This document shows positions 28,508 through 38,444 of a DNA stretch of 64,000 bases, piece by piece. The notes beneath the pieces were generated by a model. That model did not search any database, had not been told where the DNA came from, and saw only the letters and a list, made by a program, of their open reading frames with translations. Every line of letters starts with the position of its first letter. Position 1 is the stretch's first letter. The DNA is taken from assembly GCF_913055755.1 (NCBI RefSeq), contig NZ_CAJXKH010000001.1:1-64000 (forward strand), given 5' to 3'. Both the position numbers and the translations under genes were made by a program. Source of the DNA: an uncultured Microbulbifer sp. (GTDB lineage Bacteria; Pseudomonadota; Gammaproteobacteria; Pseudomonadales; Cellvibrionaceae).

Positions 28508-29425
28508 ATGAGCAACCTGGTTGCAGATGTGGTACTGCCATGTGAAGTGGACGTCGGCTGCGGTGCCATCGATATCATCATCGAACCGCGCCGCAAGGAG
28601 CTGGGCGGCTTTTCCGTGCGCCGCGCACTGCCCACCCGCGAGCGCAAAATGGTGGGCCCCTGGATCTTTTTCGACCATATGGGACCGGCGGACTTTCCCG
28701 CCGGCGAGGGCATCGATGTGCGCCCGCACCCCCATATCGGCATCGCCACCGTCACCTACCTGTTCGAGGGAGAAATACTCCACCGGGATTCCCTCGGCAG
28801 CCTGCAGGCGATCCGCCCCGGGGATATCAACCTGATGCTGGCGGGGCGCGGCATAGTCCACTCTGAGCGGGAAACCCCGGAGGTGCGCAACAGCGACCAC
28901 CGACTGCACGGGCTGCAGCTGTGGCTGGCACTGCCGCAAGCGGATGAGGAGCTGGCGCCGGCCTTCCATCACTATCCCGCGGCAGAGATTCCCACTGCCT
29001 CGGTCGACGGGGTATCGCTGCGGATAATGATGGGCAGCGCCTACGGCTGTACCTCGCCGGTAAAGACCTTTGCGGAGACACTCTATGTGGAAGCCCACCT
29101 GAGTGCCGGGCAAACCCTCACCCTGCCGGACGTCGATGAGCGCGCGGTATATGTCGCCTCCGGTGCGCTGCGGGCAGCCGGGAGCGAAATCCGCGAACAT
29201 GCGCTGGCGGTATTCCATCCCCAACCGGGGGTAGTCGTCGAAGCCGCCGAGGATAGCCGCATTGCAATTATTGGCGGCGAACAGCTGGGGCAGCGCTTTA
29301 TTGACTGGAATTTTGTCTCCAGCCACAAGAGCCGCATTGCGCAGGCGATCGAGGACTGGAAGGCGGGGCGTTTTGACCGGGTACCGGGAGATAGCGAAGA
29401 ATTTATTCCCTACCCCGGCGGCTGA
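28508..29425 (+). CDS. Pirin family protein
   Basis: A 305-residue bicupin of the pirin family. The N-terminal cupin carries the metal ligands in RPHPHIGIATVTYLFEGEI (two His) and GRGIVHSERE (His and Glu), as in pirins that bind Fe and can have quercetinase activity. The C-terminal cupin (~residues 175-285) lacks such ligands, as usual. AGGA lies eight bases before the ATG. It follows the FMN reductase gene on the same strand. The role is likely redox sensing or oxygenation of a phenolic compound; the substrate is unknown. Confidence 0.92.
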   Translation: MSNLVADVVLPCEVDVGCGAIDIIIEPRRKELGGFSVRRALPTRERKMVGPWIFFDHMGPADFPAGEGIDVRPHPHIGIATVTYLFEGEILHRDSLGSLQAIRPGDINLMLAGRGIVHSERETPEVRNSDHRLHGLQLWLALPQADEELAPAFHHYPAAEIPTASVDGVSLRIMMGSAYGCTSPVKTFAETLYVEAHLSAGQTLTLPDVDERAVYVASGALRAAGSEIREHALAVFHPQPGVVVEAAEDSRIAIIGGEQLGQRFIDWNFVSSHKSRIAQAIEDWKAGRFDRVPGDSEEFIPYPGG

Positions 29426-29553
29426 AGTAGCGCGTTTCTGCCGGCTTTTTCACACACCGCGCACGGTAATAAATTTCCCGCTTGCGGCGCGCGCAAAATG
29501 CCGCTGCGCGGTGTGGATTTACACTACAGTTAAAAGGAGTAATCAAGGAGTGT

Positions 29554-29569
29554 GCGAGTGCGCACTCGC
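29554..29569. promoter_or_regulatory. 16-base perfect palindrome after a Shine-Dalgarno-like AAGGAG
   Basis: GCGAGTGCGCACTCGC is a perfect palindrome starting four bases after AAGGAG (29545-29550). It could be an operator or an RNA hairpin near the start of the small frame that follows. Confidence 0.4.
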
Positions 29570-29593
29570 GATCCCAGGAGAGCCGTACCGGTC

Positions 29594-29776
29594 ATGAACA
29601 CGCAGTTACCGGCAAAAAAACAGTCCCATTCCCCCCGCCCGGTGCAACTGGCCGAGCCCTCGAAGCAGACTTCCACCAAACACCGCCGGCACGGCCACCC
29701 GGTTGAGGCCCACCCCAGCGTGGATGTGAGCCCCCCCGAAGAACTGGAACGCTGTTTCGTAATTGGCTACAACTGA
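29594..29776 (+). CDS. Small basic hypothetical protein
   Basis: A 60-residue frame beginning MNTQLPAKKQSHSPRP and rich in Lys, Arg, His and Pro up to residue ~40, ending in an acidic PPEELERC and a hydrophobic FVIGYN. AGGAG is present but 13 bases from this ATG. A GTG at 29558, seven bases after AAGGAG and inside the 16-base palindrome, would add 12 residues. No family is recognised. It follows pirin by about 170 bases and may be an independent short gene or a spurious frame. Confidence 0.4.
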   Translation: MNTQLPAKKQSHSPRPVQLAEPSKQTSTKHRRHGHPVEAHPSVDVSPPEELERCFVIGYN

Positions 29777-29882
29777 CTGGTCGACACCTAAAGGAAGGCA
29801 ATTTTTTAGATAGCCTTCCTCCAGCTGCAACAACGCTTACCGCCAGATCGTGGACTTGTCGGTCACAGGTTTTCGTATCGAT

Positions 29883-30347
29883 CTACTTGCCCAGCAACAA
29901 GTCAGGCTCTATGGGGTAGAACCTGCTGGCCGCGGTGATCAGCGAATTGGCGGTCAGTGATTGGACACCATAAACCTCCACGCGCTTGTCTTTCTCCACA
30001 CGCAACTTATCCACAAGTATGGAGAAATCCCCGTCGCCAGAGACCAGAACCACAACATCTGCCTCGGGCGCGTACTCCAGCGCATCCATGGTGATTCCAA
30101 CATCCCAGTCGCCCTTTGCAGAGCCATCGGAGCGCTGGATGAAGGGTTTCAGCTTTACCTCAAACCCAATCGCCCGCAGGATATTCTGAAACTCCTTCTG
30201 CTTCTGGTCACCACGATCCACCGCGTAGGCAATGGCCTTTACCACTTGTCTGCCAGACGTAGCCTGCGCCCAGAACCTGTTGTAGTCGAAATTACGGCTG
30301 AAGGCGTGTCGGGTTGTGTAGTAGACGTTCTGCACGTCTACCAGCAA
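29883..30347 (-). CDS. NYN domain (LabA/DUF88-like) protein
   Basis: About 154 residues with the PIN-like NYN fold: the first strand ends in LLVDVQNVYYTTR, residues ~80-90 have GDWDVGITMDAL and ~100 has VVLVSGDGDFSILVDKLR. These three acidic clusters would bind metal in an RNase-type active site. NYN proteins are thought to act on RNA. The start is uncertain. The TTG at 30347 cuts into the first beta strand, while the open frame continues upstream (ITNVLL...), where an ATT at 30362 would give a complete strand; neither has a convincing ribosome-binding site. The gene stands apart from the pectin locus. Confidence 0.85.
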   Translation of the reverse strand: MLVDVQNVYYTTRHAFSRNFDYNRFWAQATSGRQVVKAIAYAVDRGDQKQKEFQNILRAIGFEVKLKPFIQRSDGSAKGDWDVGITMDALEYAPEADVVVLVSGDGDFSILVDKLRVEKDKRVEVYGVQSLTANSLITAASRFYPIEPDLLLGK

Positions 30348-30521
30348 AAGGACATTTGTAATGGTGCACCATCCCGGGATCAGAGCGTATTGGTAGAGCG
30401 CTCGATTGTACCCGACCTGGAGCGGCGCACGTAGAGCAGCACCCTAAGGCAGGACGCTCACGATGTTTTCAGGTTGCTAACCGCAATAGCCCTACCGCCC
30501 CAGCCACCACGAGTGAAAGAT

Positions 30522-33083
30522 TCACAACCTGCTGCTCCCGGAAAGGACGACATCGGAAAAGTTGAATCGATAGCTTTCACCCGGGCGCGTGGAGAACTCA
30601 AAATCTTGAACGTGAGGCAGTGAAAGCTGACCTATATTAGCCTCCGGGGAGATTCTCGGTTTTCCGCGTTCTGGCAACGCAAAGAAGACGTTTGGATTGA
30701 CACTATCCCGATTCACTGGGTGCAAATCCTCGTCCCCGTGCGCCGTAATGGATGATGGCAACCGCAAGCGACAATTTCCACCCAGACGGGAAGTCACCGT
30801 CAGGCTTTTTATCACCCCGTCTTTCCAGCTCATATCGACAACGAATCCACCCCGGGCAACCAGTCCTTTAACGCTGCCCTGGGGCCAGGCGTCCGGAAGT
30901 GCAGGCAACAGCTGTATGGCACCGTCATGACTCTGCATCAGCATTTCCGCAATACCGGTGGTAACACCGAAATTACCATCAATCTGGAAAGGGGGGTGGG
31001 CGTCGAACAGATTGGCATAAGTGCCTCCGTGCTCGGAAATCTCCTTGCCAGTGTCCTCGACCAGGGTCAGCTGATCCTCCAGTAGCTTGTACGCGCGGTT
31101 ACCATCAAGAAAGCGCGCCCAGAGGTTAACCTTCCAGCCCATGGACCATCCTGTAGAAATATCACCACGGTATTCCAACGAAGTTCTCGCGGCAGAAAAC
31201 AACTTGGGAGTACGGTACGGGGAAATCTGGTTGCTCGGGTAAACGCCATATAGATGGGAAACATGGCGATGGTGGTCCTCCGGATTGTCCCAATCCCAAA
31301 GCCACTCCTGCAATTGCCCGAGTCTTCCGATCTGCATAGGCATTAGCTGGTCGCGCTTGTGGGAAATTGCCTCGGCAAACTCTGTATCGACTTCAAGGAT
31401 CTCCGCCGCATTGATCACGGCAGAGAAAAGGTCGTAGACAAGCTGGGTATCCATCGTCGTCCCTGCGGATACCGAAACACGGAGTTCACCAGAAGTCCGG
31501 TATGCGTTTTCCGGGGAATTGGAAGGTGCCACGACCAACCAGCCGGTCTCCGGCTCGCGCTGCAGGCTATCGGCAAAAAAGAGCGCGGCCCCGCGGAGCA
31601 CCGGATAGTATTCCTGTAAAAAAGCTCTGTCACCGGTATACAGGTAGTGCTGCCAGATATGCTGGCTCAACCAGGCACCACCGCCCTGCCACTGACCGTA
31701 AAAGGCGGGGTCAACCTGTCCGGTAATACGCCAGATATCCGTGTTGTGATGCATCATCCATCCGCGAGCATTGTAGATTTTGCTCGCACTTTCACGCCCT
31801 GTCTCCGATAGATCCTTCAGCATGGAGAATAGCGGCTGGTGTAGTTCGGACAGATTGGTCACTTCCACTGGCCAATAATTCATTTCGGTGTTGATATTGA
31901 CCGTGTACTTGCTTTCCCAGGGCGGGCTGACGTGAGGATTCCAGATCCCTTGCAGATTGGCGGGCTGGGTGCCGGGCTGAGAGCTCGAGATCAATAGATA
32001 GCGCCCGAATTGAAAGTACAGCGCCGCCAGTGCCGGGTCGCCATCGCGGGAAAACCGCTTTACACGTACATCAGTGGGCAGTGTGCTGTTTGGGGTATTA
32101 CCAAGGTCCAGCGCAACACGCCGAAACTGTCCGTGATAAAAACCCGTATGTGCACGTTTCAACGCCGGGTAGCTTTTCCCCACCACGGACTCAAGCTGTT
32201 CTTCGGCGCGCTGTAGATCATCACCACTGACATCGCGATAACTGTTGAAGTTTGTACCCGTAGCAATGAACAGGGTTACAGCATCTGCGCCGCGAATGCT
32301 GAGAGTATCTCCCTCCGTCTTCAGGCTACCGCCATTCAACTCAGGGCGCACGATAGTACTGTAGCGGATCTTCCCTTCCAGCCCCTCATGATCTCCGCCG
32401 CGTCCGCGCACCAGCAACCGCTCCCCATCGACCTCAACATGGTGCTGCTGGGGGCTGTCAAAGGATAAATCGAGACTAATCTGTCCCGGATTATCGGCAG
32501 TCAGGCGCACAACCACAACCGGATCGGTAAGGGAGGCAAAGACCTCTCTTGAATATACAACGTCCTCTACACGATACGAGACATTTGCCAGGGCATTGCC
32601 TATATCGAGCTGTCGGCGGTAATCGTGGACGTTTTCGTGACCGGGAAAGTCCAGAAACAGGCTGCCCAAAGTCTGGTAAGGCATGCCGTTGTTGGTTTTG
32701 GAATGTAAATGCTTGTTGGCGAGCCGCTGTGCATCGGTAAATTCGCCCTTAAAAAGAGCCTCATTCACTCGCCCGATATGTGGGGCAATATCCGGGTTTA
32801 CATTATTATTCGGCCCCCCGGCCCAGACCGTATCTTCGTTTAACTGCAACGTCTCACGGGCGGTGCCACCATAGACCATCGCGCCAAGGCGGCCATTCCC
32901 CACCGGCAACGCCTGATTCCAGTTGTCCGCTGGCTGGTCGTACCAGAGAGTTAGGGGCTGGCTATTCAGGTCTCGTACTTGCTGCGCACTGGCCAGGCAT
33001 GCCACCGACAGCACTGCTCCGAGGCCACAGATCAGGGCGACATGCCAGAACTTAGTTTTAATTGGTTGAATGGCAATAACCAC
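30522..33083 (-). CDS. GH95 family glycoside hydrolase (alpha-L-fucosidase/galactosidase type)
   Basis: An 853-residue exported enzyme; the N-terminal hydrophobic segment ([20 protein letters not shown]) is a signal peptide. The mature protein opens [30 protein letters not shown], followed by [13 protein letters not shown], the GH95 hallmark. The (alpha/alpha)6 barrel includes [20 protein letters not shown] and AGEL-type inner helices, and [22 protein letters not shown] near residue 690. GH95 enzymes remove terminal alpha-1,2-L-fucose or alpha-L-galactose from plant cell-wall glycans such as xyloglucan and rhamnogalacturonan II. It is the last gene of a run that includes a rhamnogalacturonan acetylesterase and a PL10 lyase, so a pectic side chain is a likely substrate. 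Confidence 0.92.
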   Translation of the reverse strand: MVIAIQPIKTKFWHVALICGLGAVLSVACLASAQQVRDLNSQPLTLWYDQPADNWNQALPVGNGRLGAMVYGGTARETLQLNEDTVWAGGPNNNVNPDIAPHIGRVNEALFKGEFTDAQRLANKHLHSKTNNGMPYQTLGSLFLDFPGHENVHDYRRQLDIGNALANVSYRVEDVVYSREVFASLTDPVVVVRLTADNPGQISLDLSFDSPQQHHVEVDGERLLVRGRGGDHEGLEGKIRYSTIVRPELNGGSLKTEGDTLSIRGADAVTLFIATGTNFNSYRDVSGDDLQRAEEQLESVVGKSYPALKRAHTGFYHGQFRRVALDLGNTPNSTLPTDVRVKRFSRDGDPALAALYFQFGRYLLISSSQPGTQPANLQGIWNPHVSPPWESKYTVNINTEMNYWPVEVTNLSELHQPLFSMLKDLSETGRESASKIYNARGWMMHHNTDIWRITGQVDPAFYGQWQGGGAWLSQHIWQHYLYTGDRAFLQEYYPVLRGAALFFADSLQREPETGWLVVAPSNSPENAYRTSGELRVSVSAGTTMDTQLVYDLFSAVINAAEILEVDTEFAEAISHKRDQLMPMQIGRLGQLQEWLWDWDNPEDHHRHVSHLYGVYPSNQISPYRTPKLFSAARTSLEYRGDISTGWSMGWKVNLWARFLDGNRAYKLLEDQLTLVEDTGKEISEHGGTYANLFDAHPPFQIDGNFGVTTGIAEMLMQSHDGAIQLLPALPDAWPQGSVKGLVARGGFVVDMSWKDGVIKSLTVTSRLGGNCRLRLPSSITAHGDEDLHPVNRDSVNPNVFFALPERGKPRISPEANIGQLSLPHVQDFEFSTRPGESYRFNFSDVVLSGSSRL

Positions 33084-33110
33084 AATGCAGAACCCCAGTC
33101 TCGTCTGAAT

Positions 33111-33869
33111 TTACTCGTAGCTGAACGTCAAGTGCTTAGGCCTGGGCGTCCGCAGTTTTTCTATCAGCGGGTGACCAATTTTTTTCATTTCTCTCAGGGC
33201 AATCTGCGCGACCTCCCTGGCTCCCAATTGATTCAGATGCGTATCATCGCGCACACCATTCGGGTAGTTGGGATGGGTGTCGGGTTTGATGTGCAGAAAT
33301 CGTAGCGCGGAATTCTCATCACCCTGCTGCTGAAAGTGCTCGCGGGTAACAACTTCCATGTCAATGAAATCCACTTTCTCTGCTTTCGCCACTTCGCGGC
33401 TCAGAGGCGCATACTTGGCGTGCGTCTGTTTGATGGTGCCATCATCATTGAAGTAACGCCGGGTAATGGGACTCATCAATAACGGGTGCGCGCCTCTGGC
33501 ACGGGTTTCACGTATAAAGCGTGACAGATTGGCCTTGTACTGGTCCGGCGGGGTATAGCGATCTTTCTTGCTTTCCGACGCGTCATTATGCCCGAACTGG
33601 ATGATGACGAAGTCGCCCGGCTGCAAAGCCTTCTCGATGCTGTCCCAGCGCCCCTCCTCGATAAACGTGCGGGTGCTTCGACCATTCATCGCACGGTTTT
33701 CCACCGTGACACTCTCATCAAAAAATCGCGCGAACGGCATTCCCCAACCATTCTCCGGAAAACTCATCTCCGGCTTTATAGCCATGGTGGAGTCGCCGGC
33801 CATATACACGGTTTCGGCGTTGCCAGTGACAGGGAGTAATAGTGCGAAGTAAAGAAAAATTTTTTTCAC
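33111..33869 (-). CDS. Rhamnogalacturonan acetylesterase (CE12, SGNH/GDSL fold)
   Basis: A 252-residue exported esterase. I choose the GTG at 33869 (encoding MKKIFLYFALLLPVTGNAE) since it gives a short clean signal peptide; the longer frame adds 12 unlikely residues. SGNH blocks are clear: MAGDST with the nucleophile Ser, the block II Gly in MNGRSTRTF, FGHNDASES with the Asn, and DDTHLNQLGA with the catalytic Asp-His pair. CE12 enzymes remove acetyl groups from galacturonic acid in rhamnogalacturonan so lyases can act. The GH95 gene begins 27 bases downstream and the PL10 gene ends 74 bases upstream, consistent with one transcript. Confidence 0.93.
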   Translation of the reverse strand: MKKIFLYFALLLPVTGNAETVYMAGDSTMAIKPEMSFPENGWGMPFARFFDESVTVENRAMNGRSTRTFIEEGRWDSIEKALQPGDFVIIQFGHNDASESKKDRYTPPDQYKANLSRFIRETRARGAHPLLMSPITRRYFNDDGTIKQTHAKYAPLSREVAKAEKVDFIDMEVVTREHFQQQGDENSALRFLHIKPDTHPNYPNGVRDDTHLNQLGAREVAQIALREMKKIGHPLIEKLRTPRPKHLTFSYE

Positions 33870-33888
33870 TCTATTTACCTCTATTGGC

Positions 33889-33924
33889 AGAGCCCCGCAC
33901 GCCATTCGCGGATGCGAGGGCTCT
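33889..33924 (-). terminator. Hairpin between the PL10 and CE12 genes
   Basis: AGAGCCC/GGGCTCT arms extended by partly paired inner bases, 20 bases past the PL10 stop in the leftward direction. There is no T-run, so it may stabilise or attenuate the transcript rather than fully terminate it. Confidence 0.4.
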
Positions 33925-33943
33925 CCATCTTTAATCGATGTGT

Positions 33944-35215
33944 TTAGAAGTAACCCACGCTATCCGCATAGGCAATCAATTCACTTCCGTAGTTCCCACC
34001 CCACTCGTAGCCATAGCGACGCTCGGCGTCGATGGCCATGATGTCGTATTGCTTGATACCGGAGCGGTCGGCGAAGAAGCCGACATCCTGTTGCAGGTCG
34101 TAGAAGCGGTACCACATAGTGCTGCCGGATTTAGCCTGAATCGGATTCCAGGTATCGTCGCTGCTGCCGCTGGGGCGCTTCACGTAGGCGGTATCCGCCT
34201 CCTGCACCACCGGGCTGCGGTACCAGGCGAGCGCAGAGCGCACGGCATCTTCCACTTCGGCAGTCTGTGGCCGCGACATCAGGAATGCGGTCACCAGCAT
34301 GGATTCCTTACCACTTTTCGATGGCAGCTCGTAGTCGCGTGCACCGCGCGGCTCGTAGGTCTCCGGGTCGTGCTGGGCACACCAGACGGTCTTGGCATCG
34401 GCCTGCACGATCTGAGCCTTGAGAATAAACTCGACACCGCCGGCGATGGCGGCCTCCATACGCGCGCGCTGGTCATCGGTGAACAGGTCGCCATCCAGCG
34501 GCGCTTTCTGCTGCACGGCGTGATCCAGCAGAATCAGCACACGGGCCATGGCACCGTCGTTAAAGGTGACATGGTTGGAATAGGTGGTGCCGGCGCGCGC
34601 GGGGTAGACCTGGGGCCAGCCGCCACTTGCATACTGCATGGTCAGCAGGAATTCCAGCGCGTCGCTCGCGGCGTCGCGATACTTGGTGTCGCCGGAGCGC
34701 TGGTAGACATCCGCCAAGAACATCAACTCGGTGACGGTCGCATCGTTGTCGATGGTTCCGAGCTCTACACCGCCAGACCCGGTCCAGCCGGAGCGCGCAT
34801 CGCTGCCATTCCAGGGCGCGTCGTAAGTGGACTCACCGTTTTTATAAAAACCGCCGTGCTCCAGCTGCCAAGTAATTATGTTGTCGGCGCGGGTCGTGTC
34901 GGCGTCCAGGCTGCTGCCGAGCCAGGATTTATAATTGTCCAGCTCGCCGTAAATCGGGTTGCCAGACTGTGACAACATCGGGGCCTCGCCACCACCGGAG
35001 GAGGAGGAGCTGGAACCACCGGAGGAAGAGCTGCTGCTAGAAGAGCTTGAGCCACCTCCGGAGGACGAACTGCTGGAAGAGCTTGACGATGAACTGGAGC
35101 TCGAGGAGCTGCCGTTTACCGGCGGAATCGTTTCCGGCGAGCCGCCGCCACCGCAAGCGGTCAACAATACTGACATCGCCATTGCGGCCAGACCGGGTAA
35201 GAGCTTGTATTGCAT
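33944..35215 (-). CDS. Pectate lyase, PL10 family, lipoprotein with polyserine linker
   Basis: A 423-residue lyase that cleaves de-esterified polygalacturonan by beta-elimination. A signal peptide with lipobox LLTACGGGG anchors it as a lipoprotein. A polyserine/glycine linker (~residues 35-80) is followed by one PL10 (alpha/alpha)3-like catalytic domain: ELDNYKSWLG, TWQLEHGGFYKNGE, ASGGWPQVYPARAG, then HVTFNDGAMARVL and a C-terminal MWYRFYDLQQDVGFF with RYGYEWGGNYG. The closest match in this window is the PL10 half of the fusion at 46849-49881. It follows the TonB-dependent receptor gene on the same strand and precedes CE12 and GH95. Confidence 0.94.
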   Translation of the reverse strand: MQYKLLPGLAAMAMSVLLTACGGGGSPETIPPVNGSSSSSSSSSSSSSSSSSGGGSSSSSSSSSSGGSSSSSSGGGEAPMLSQSGNPIYGELDNYKSWLGSSLDADTTRADNIITWQLEHGGFYKNGESTYDAPWNGSDARSGWTGSGGVELGTIDNDATVTELMFLADVYQRSGDTKYRDAASDALEFLLTMQYASGGWPQVYPARAGTTYSNHVTFNDGAMARVLILLDHAVQQKAPLDGDLFTDDQRARMEAAIAGGVEFILKAQIVQADAKTVWCAQHDPETYEPRGARDYELPSKSGKESMLVTAFLMSRPQTAEVEDAVRSALAWYRSPVVQEADTAYVKRPSGSSDDTWNPIQAKSGSTMWYRFYDLQQDVGFFADRSGIKQYDIMAIDAERRYGYEWGGNYGSELIAYADSVGYF

Positions 35216-35320
35216 GGATTTACCTATTTTCAGGAGCTAGATGTACACCCGCCCTGGCGCTGATGGCCGGCAGGCTCCCATTTTTATCGAGCAATTATTT
35301 TTTATACGCCCCCTTAAGCC

Positions 35321-35343
35321 AAAAAAGCCCCGCGGAGCGGGGC
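35321..35343 (-). terminator. Terminator after the TonB-dependent receptor gene
   Basis: GCCCCGC/GCGGGGC stem with a three-base loop, followed by six U in the leftward transcript, 27 bases past the receptor stop. It separates the receptor from the PL10-CE12-GH95 run, which needs its own promoter or readthrough. Confidence 0.85.
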
Positions 35344-35369
35344 AAAAATGGCAAAAGAGGAAACCTTGT

Positions 35370-38300
35370 TTAGAAATCTACCGTCAGGCCAAGCTGGTAG
35401 GCCGGACCGTACTGCTCCACGTTGTAGAGAATATGACCGCCAGCATCGTCATTGCCGGCAAAGTAGTACTGGTCGACGCTGTCGCTGACATTTACCGCAT
35501 CGAAGTAAACGCGCACCGCATCCGTTACCCGGTAGGTCGCCTTCACATCGAAAGTCATCGACTCATCCTGGTACATATCGCCCCAGGCACGGCAGTTCTT
35601 GGCATAGCCGAGTTCCGCATCCGCCGCCTTGTCTTCCGCGGTACAACCACCGATCTGCTTCAGGATCTCACTGGTGTAGTTGGCGATAAAGCGCAGGGAG
35701 AAGTCATCGTTTTCCCAGCCCACGGTCAGGTTGGCTGCGGTATCTGCAGTCTCCGGCAGCTGAATGGAATCAACGCGCACGGAGTCACCCACATTACCTT
35801 CACTGCTCTGCAGGGTCAGGTTGGACTGGATGAAGATATTGTCCAGCCAGCGACCAATATTGTGGTCTTCCCAACGGCCGTCGAAGTATTGGCTGTAGCT
35901 CAGCTCGACACCGTAGACTTCTGCAGACTCACCGTTCAGGTAGGTATTCACGTTGGTGAGTACGGTGTCACCCGGGATCTTGAACATGGTTACCTGATCG
36001 ATCGGCAACACAAATGGCAGATCCGTGGCGATATTCACCTTCACGCCGTTGGCATCGACGATAAAGTCGGTGATGTCCTTGTAGAACAAGGCACCCTGCA
36101 GGAAGGTGTCTTCGCCGTACCAGGACAGCGACAGGTCGAAGTTGGTGGCCCGCATCGGATCCAATGCCGGGTTACCGATACGCACGGTATTGTCCGGTGA
36201 CATTTCGAAGAATTCAGCCTGATACTCGAAATCACCGCCGCGGGTTGCGCCGATTTTGCTCGGGTCATCGGAGCAGACTTCTTCGCCGGTGTAGTCCGGA
36301 TCGGTATTACAGAACACCACCCGGTCGGTCACTTCAAAGAAACCGCGGCTTTTACCAAAGTCCGGACGGGAGAAGCTGGTCCAGATAGAGGCGCGCGCCA
36401 GCAGGTTATCGCCCAGGTCGTGGCGATAGTGCAGTGCCGGCAGGAAGGCATCGTACTCGTTTCCGGTTTCACCCAGTGGCAGCGCGATATCCAGTGACTC
36501 CAGGCCTTCGCTCTGTTCGTTGCGGTCGTTGCGCAGGGCCATGTAACCGGTAGACGCAAACTCGGTCTGCGCGTAACGGGCACCGGCAATCAGCGTCGCA
36601 TCCGGCAGCACCTGGAATTCCGCCATCAGGTAGGCCGCGGCGGTATCCTCGGACAGTTCGTAATCGAGCTTGGTGGAGTCGATTTCTTTCTGATCCGGGT
36701 CGTAGTTGTCGCCGATGGCACGGGTGGCTTCGATCAGGCGCTCTGCTTCGGCACGGGTAATTACCGCGTGGTCGAAGTTGGGGTTTTCCGGTACATAGGT
36801 GGCGAAGTCACCCAGGCGGGAACCGGCCATGGCGATACAGTCCAGATCACCGGCACAGCCTGCCACCGCCTTGTCGAACGGCACGATGCTGGCCCGGTTC
36901 TTGTCGTTGCTGCGGGTGCGCTGATTGACCTTAACCCCGGTCTTCACGTAGTTGACCATGCCGGAATCCCAGTCGTGGCGCAGGTTCAGGGAGAACTGAT
37001 CTACCTGGTCTTCGCGCACGCTGTCTTCCATAAACAGGTTGTCGTAGTTCAGGTTCGGCTGCGACACCTGGCCATACTGGTAGCCGTTGGGGCCGGATAC
37101 CGCCGGAGTGGTGATCTGCCCGGATTCAACCAGCTCGTCCAGCTGCGGGCCGGAAATCAGCTGGCCGTTGAGGAACTCGTCTCCGAAGCTACCCAGGGCA
37201 TTCAGCTCGCGCAGGCGGAACTGCACCCGACGGCCGTCCGGCTTTTCGTTTTCACTGCGAGAAGACACCACTTCGTAATCCAGTTCCCAGCCGTCGCCGA
37301 AACGGTTTTCACCGCCGAGGGCGAAGGTGTCGGTGGTCACTTCCGACTCCTGGATAAAGAACTGCTGCTGCAGGTCGACACTGGCACCACCGAATACCTG
37401 ATTTTCCGGATCCAGGAACATCAGGTCTTCATCGCCATCGCTCCAGTTGAAGCGATAGTACTCGCGCATGGCGATGTCGTTATCGGAATAGCTGGTGTGG
37501 TTTACCTTCAGGTGGTAGCGGCTGTTGTCGTCCGGCTGGTATTCGACGTTCAGCAGGCCGGCGATACGTTCGCGCTCGGCATTTTCCTGGAAGGTGGTGA
37601 ACTCCCACGGAATCAGCATCTGCTGATCGCCAACGCTCACGTACTGCGGCAGGGTGCTGCCGTGATGCTTGGTCTGGTAGCCCAGGGTTTTGCGGTTTTC
37701 CCAAGAACCGGTATAGGCCACACCGATGGTGTCATTCAGGAACAGGTTAGTGCCCTGCAGGGTGACCTTGGGGGAATTTTCCTGGTACTGGTCCTGGTAG
37801 TAGTTCTGTGCGCGGAACTTGAAGCTGTTCTTGCCGCGGTCCAGGGCCGACAGGGTTTTCACGTTGATGGAGCCACCGATGGCATCCAGGTCCATATCCG
37901 GGGTCAGGGACTTGTTGACCTCAATGGACTGCAGTACGTCCGACGGCAGGCTGTCGAGGGAAAACGCGCGGTCTTCCAGGGTCTCGTTGGTACCGCCGCC
38001 GGCGTTCGCCATGGCACCGCCGTCCATGCGCACGCTGACCATGCCCGCGCCGAGGCCGCGCAGGTTGACGAATTTACCTTCACCCTCGCTTTTCTGCAGG
38101 GTGATACCGGGCATGCGCTGCAGCAGCTCGGCCACGTTCTGGTCGGAGAAGTTACCCGCGTCGTCCTGGGTAACCACGGAACTGAAGTTGTCCTTGCCGC
38201 GCTCTGCCGCACGGGCATTGACGTCGGCACTGCGCACACCTTCCACATAGACTTCTTCAACGGTAACGTCGGAAGCCTTGTCCTGTTGCGCTTCGGTTTC

Positions 38301-38375
38301 TGCCTCCTGGGCCACCAGGCTGGCAGAAGTTGCCATGGCGATGGCCATGGCGAGAATCTGTTTCTTATAAGTCAT
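35370..38375 (-). CDS. TonB-dependent receptor for pectin oligosaccharides
   Basis: A 1001-residue outer-membrane receptor with signal peptide (ILAMAIAMATSASLVA, then QE). A TonB-box-like EEVYVEGVR is at residue ~40, followed by a plug domain (VAELLQRMPGITLQKSEGEG, then FVNLRGLGAGMVSVRMDGG and DVLQSIEVNKS) and a long barrel ending in AYQLGLTVDF with a terminal aromatic residue. Sequence style and length match the TonB-Xanth-Caul type (TIGR01782) common in polysaccharide loci of gammaproteobacteria. It would import oligogalacturonides after lyase action. It is preceded by the 852-residue lipoprotein gene on the same strand, which might act as a surface glycan-binding partner. No SusD homologue is present. 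Confidence 0.94.
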   Translation of the reverse strand: MTYKKQILAMAIAMATSASLVAQEAETEAQQDKASDVTVEEVYVEGVRSADVNARAAERGKDNFSSVVTQDDAGNFSDQNVAELLQRMPGITLQKSEGEGKFVNLRGLGAGMVSVRMDGGAMANAGGGTNETLEDRAFSLDSLPSDVLQSIEVNKSLTPDMDLDAIGGSINVKTLSALDRGKNSFKFRAQNYYQDQYQENSPKVTLQGTNLFLNDTIGVAYTGSWENRKTLGYQTKHHGSTLPQYVSVGDQQMLIPWEFTTFQENAERERIAGLLNVEYQPDDNSRYHLKVNHTSYSDNDIAMREYYRFNWSDGDEDLMFLDPENQVFGGASVDLQQQFFIQESEVTTDTFALGGENRFGDGWELDYEVVSSRSENEKPDGRRVQFRLRELNALGSFGDEFLNGQLISGPQLDELVESGQITTPAVSGPNGYQYGQVSQPNLNYDNLFMEDSVREDQVDQFSLNLRHDWDSGMVNYVKTGVKVNQRTRSNDKNRASIVPFDKAVAGCAGDLDCIAMAGSRLGDFATYVPENPNFDHAVITRAEAERLIEATRAIGDNYDPDQKEIDSTKLDYELSEDTAAAYLMAEFQVLPDATLIAGARYAQTEFASTGYMALRNDRNEQSEGLESLDIALPLGETGNEYDAFLPALHYRHDLGDNLLARASIWTSFSRPDFGKSRGFFEVTDRVVFCNTDPDYTGEEVCSDDPSKIGATRGGDFEYQAEFFEMSPDNTVRIGNPALDPMRATNFDLSLSWYGEDTFLQGALFYKDITDFIVDANGVKVNIATDLPFVLPIDQVTMFKIPGDTVLTNVNTYLNGESAEVYGVELSYSQYFDGRWEDHNIGRWLDNIFIQSNLTLQSSEGNVGDSVRVDSIQLPETADTAANLTVGWENDDFSLRFIANYTSEILKQIGGCTAEDKAADAELGYAKNCRAWGDMYQDESMTFDVKATYRVTDAVRVYFDAVNVSDSVDQYYFAGNDDAGGHILYNVEQYGPAYQLGLTVDF

Positions 38376-38444
38376 TTTGACTCTCCCATCGTTTTTTATT
38401 CGGCCCGCAATTTTCCTTTGCAGGCCGCTTCGATGATTCTTGTT

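Noticed and set aside
29792..29820. Eight-base hairpin after the small basic protein gene as a terminator
   Set aside because: The loop is 13 bases and no T-run follows the stem; the T-run lies inside the loop.
34978..35125. Repetitive DNA in the PL10 gene, possibly a CRISPR-like array
   Set aside because: It is irregular Ser/Gly codon repetition of a polyserine linker, without constant repeats or spacers. The same applies at 43090-43250, 51490-51700, 52110-52200 and 52580-52750.
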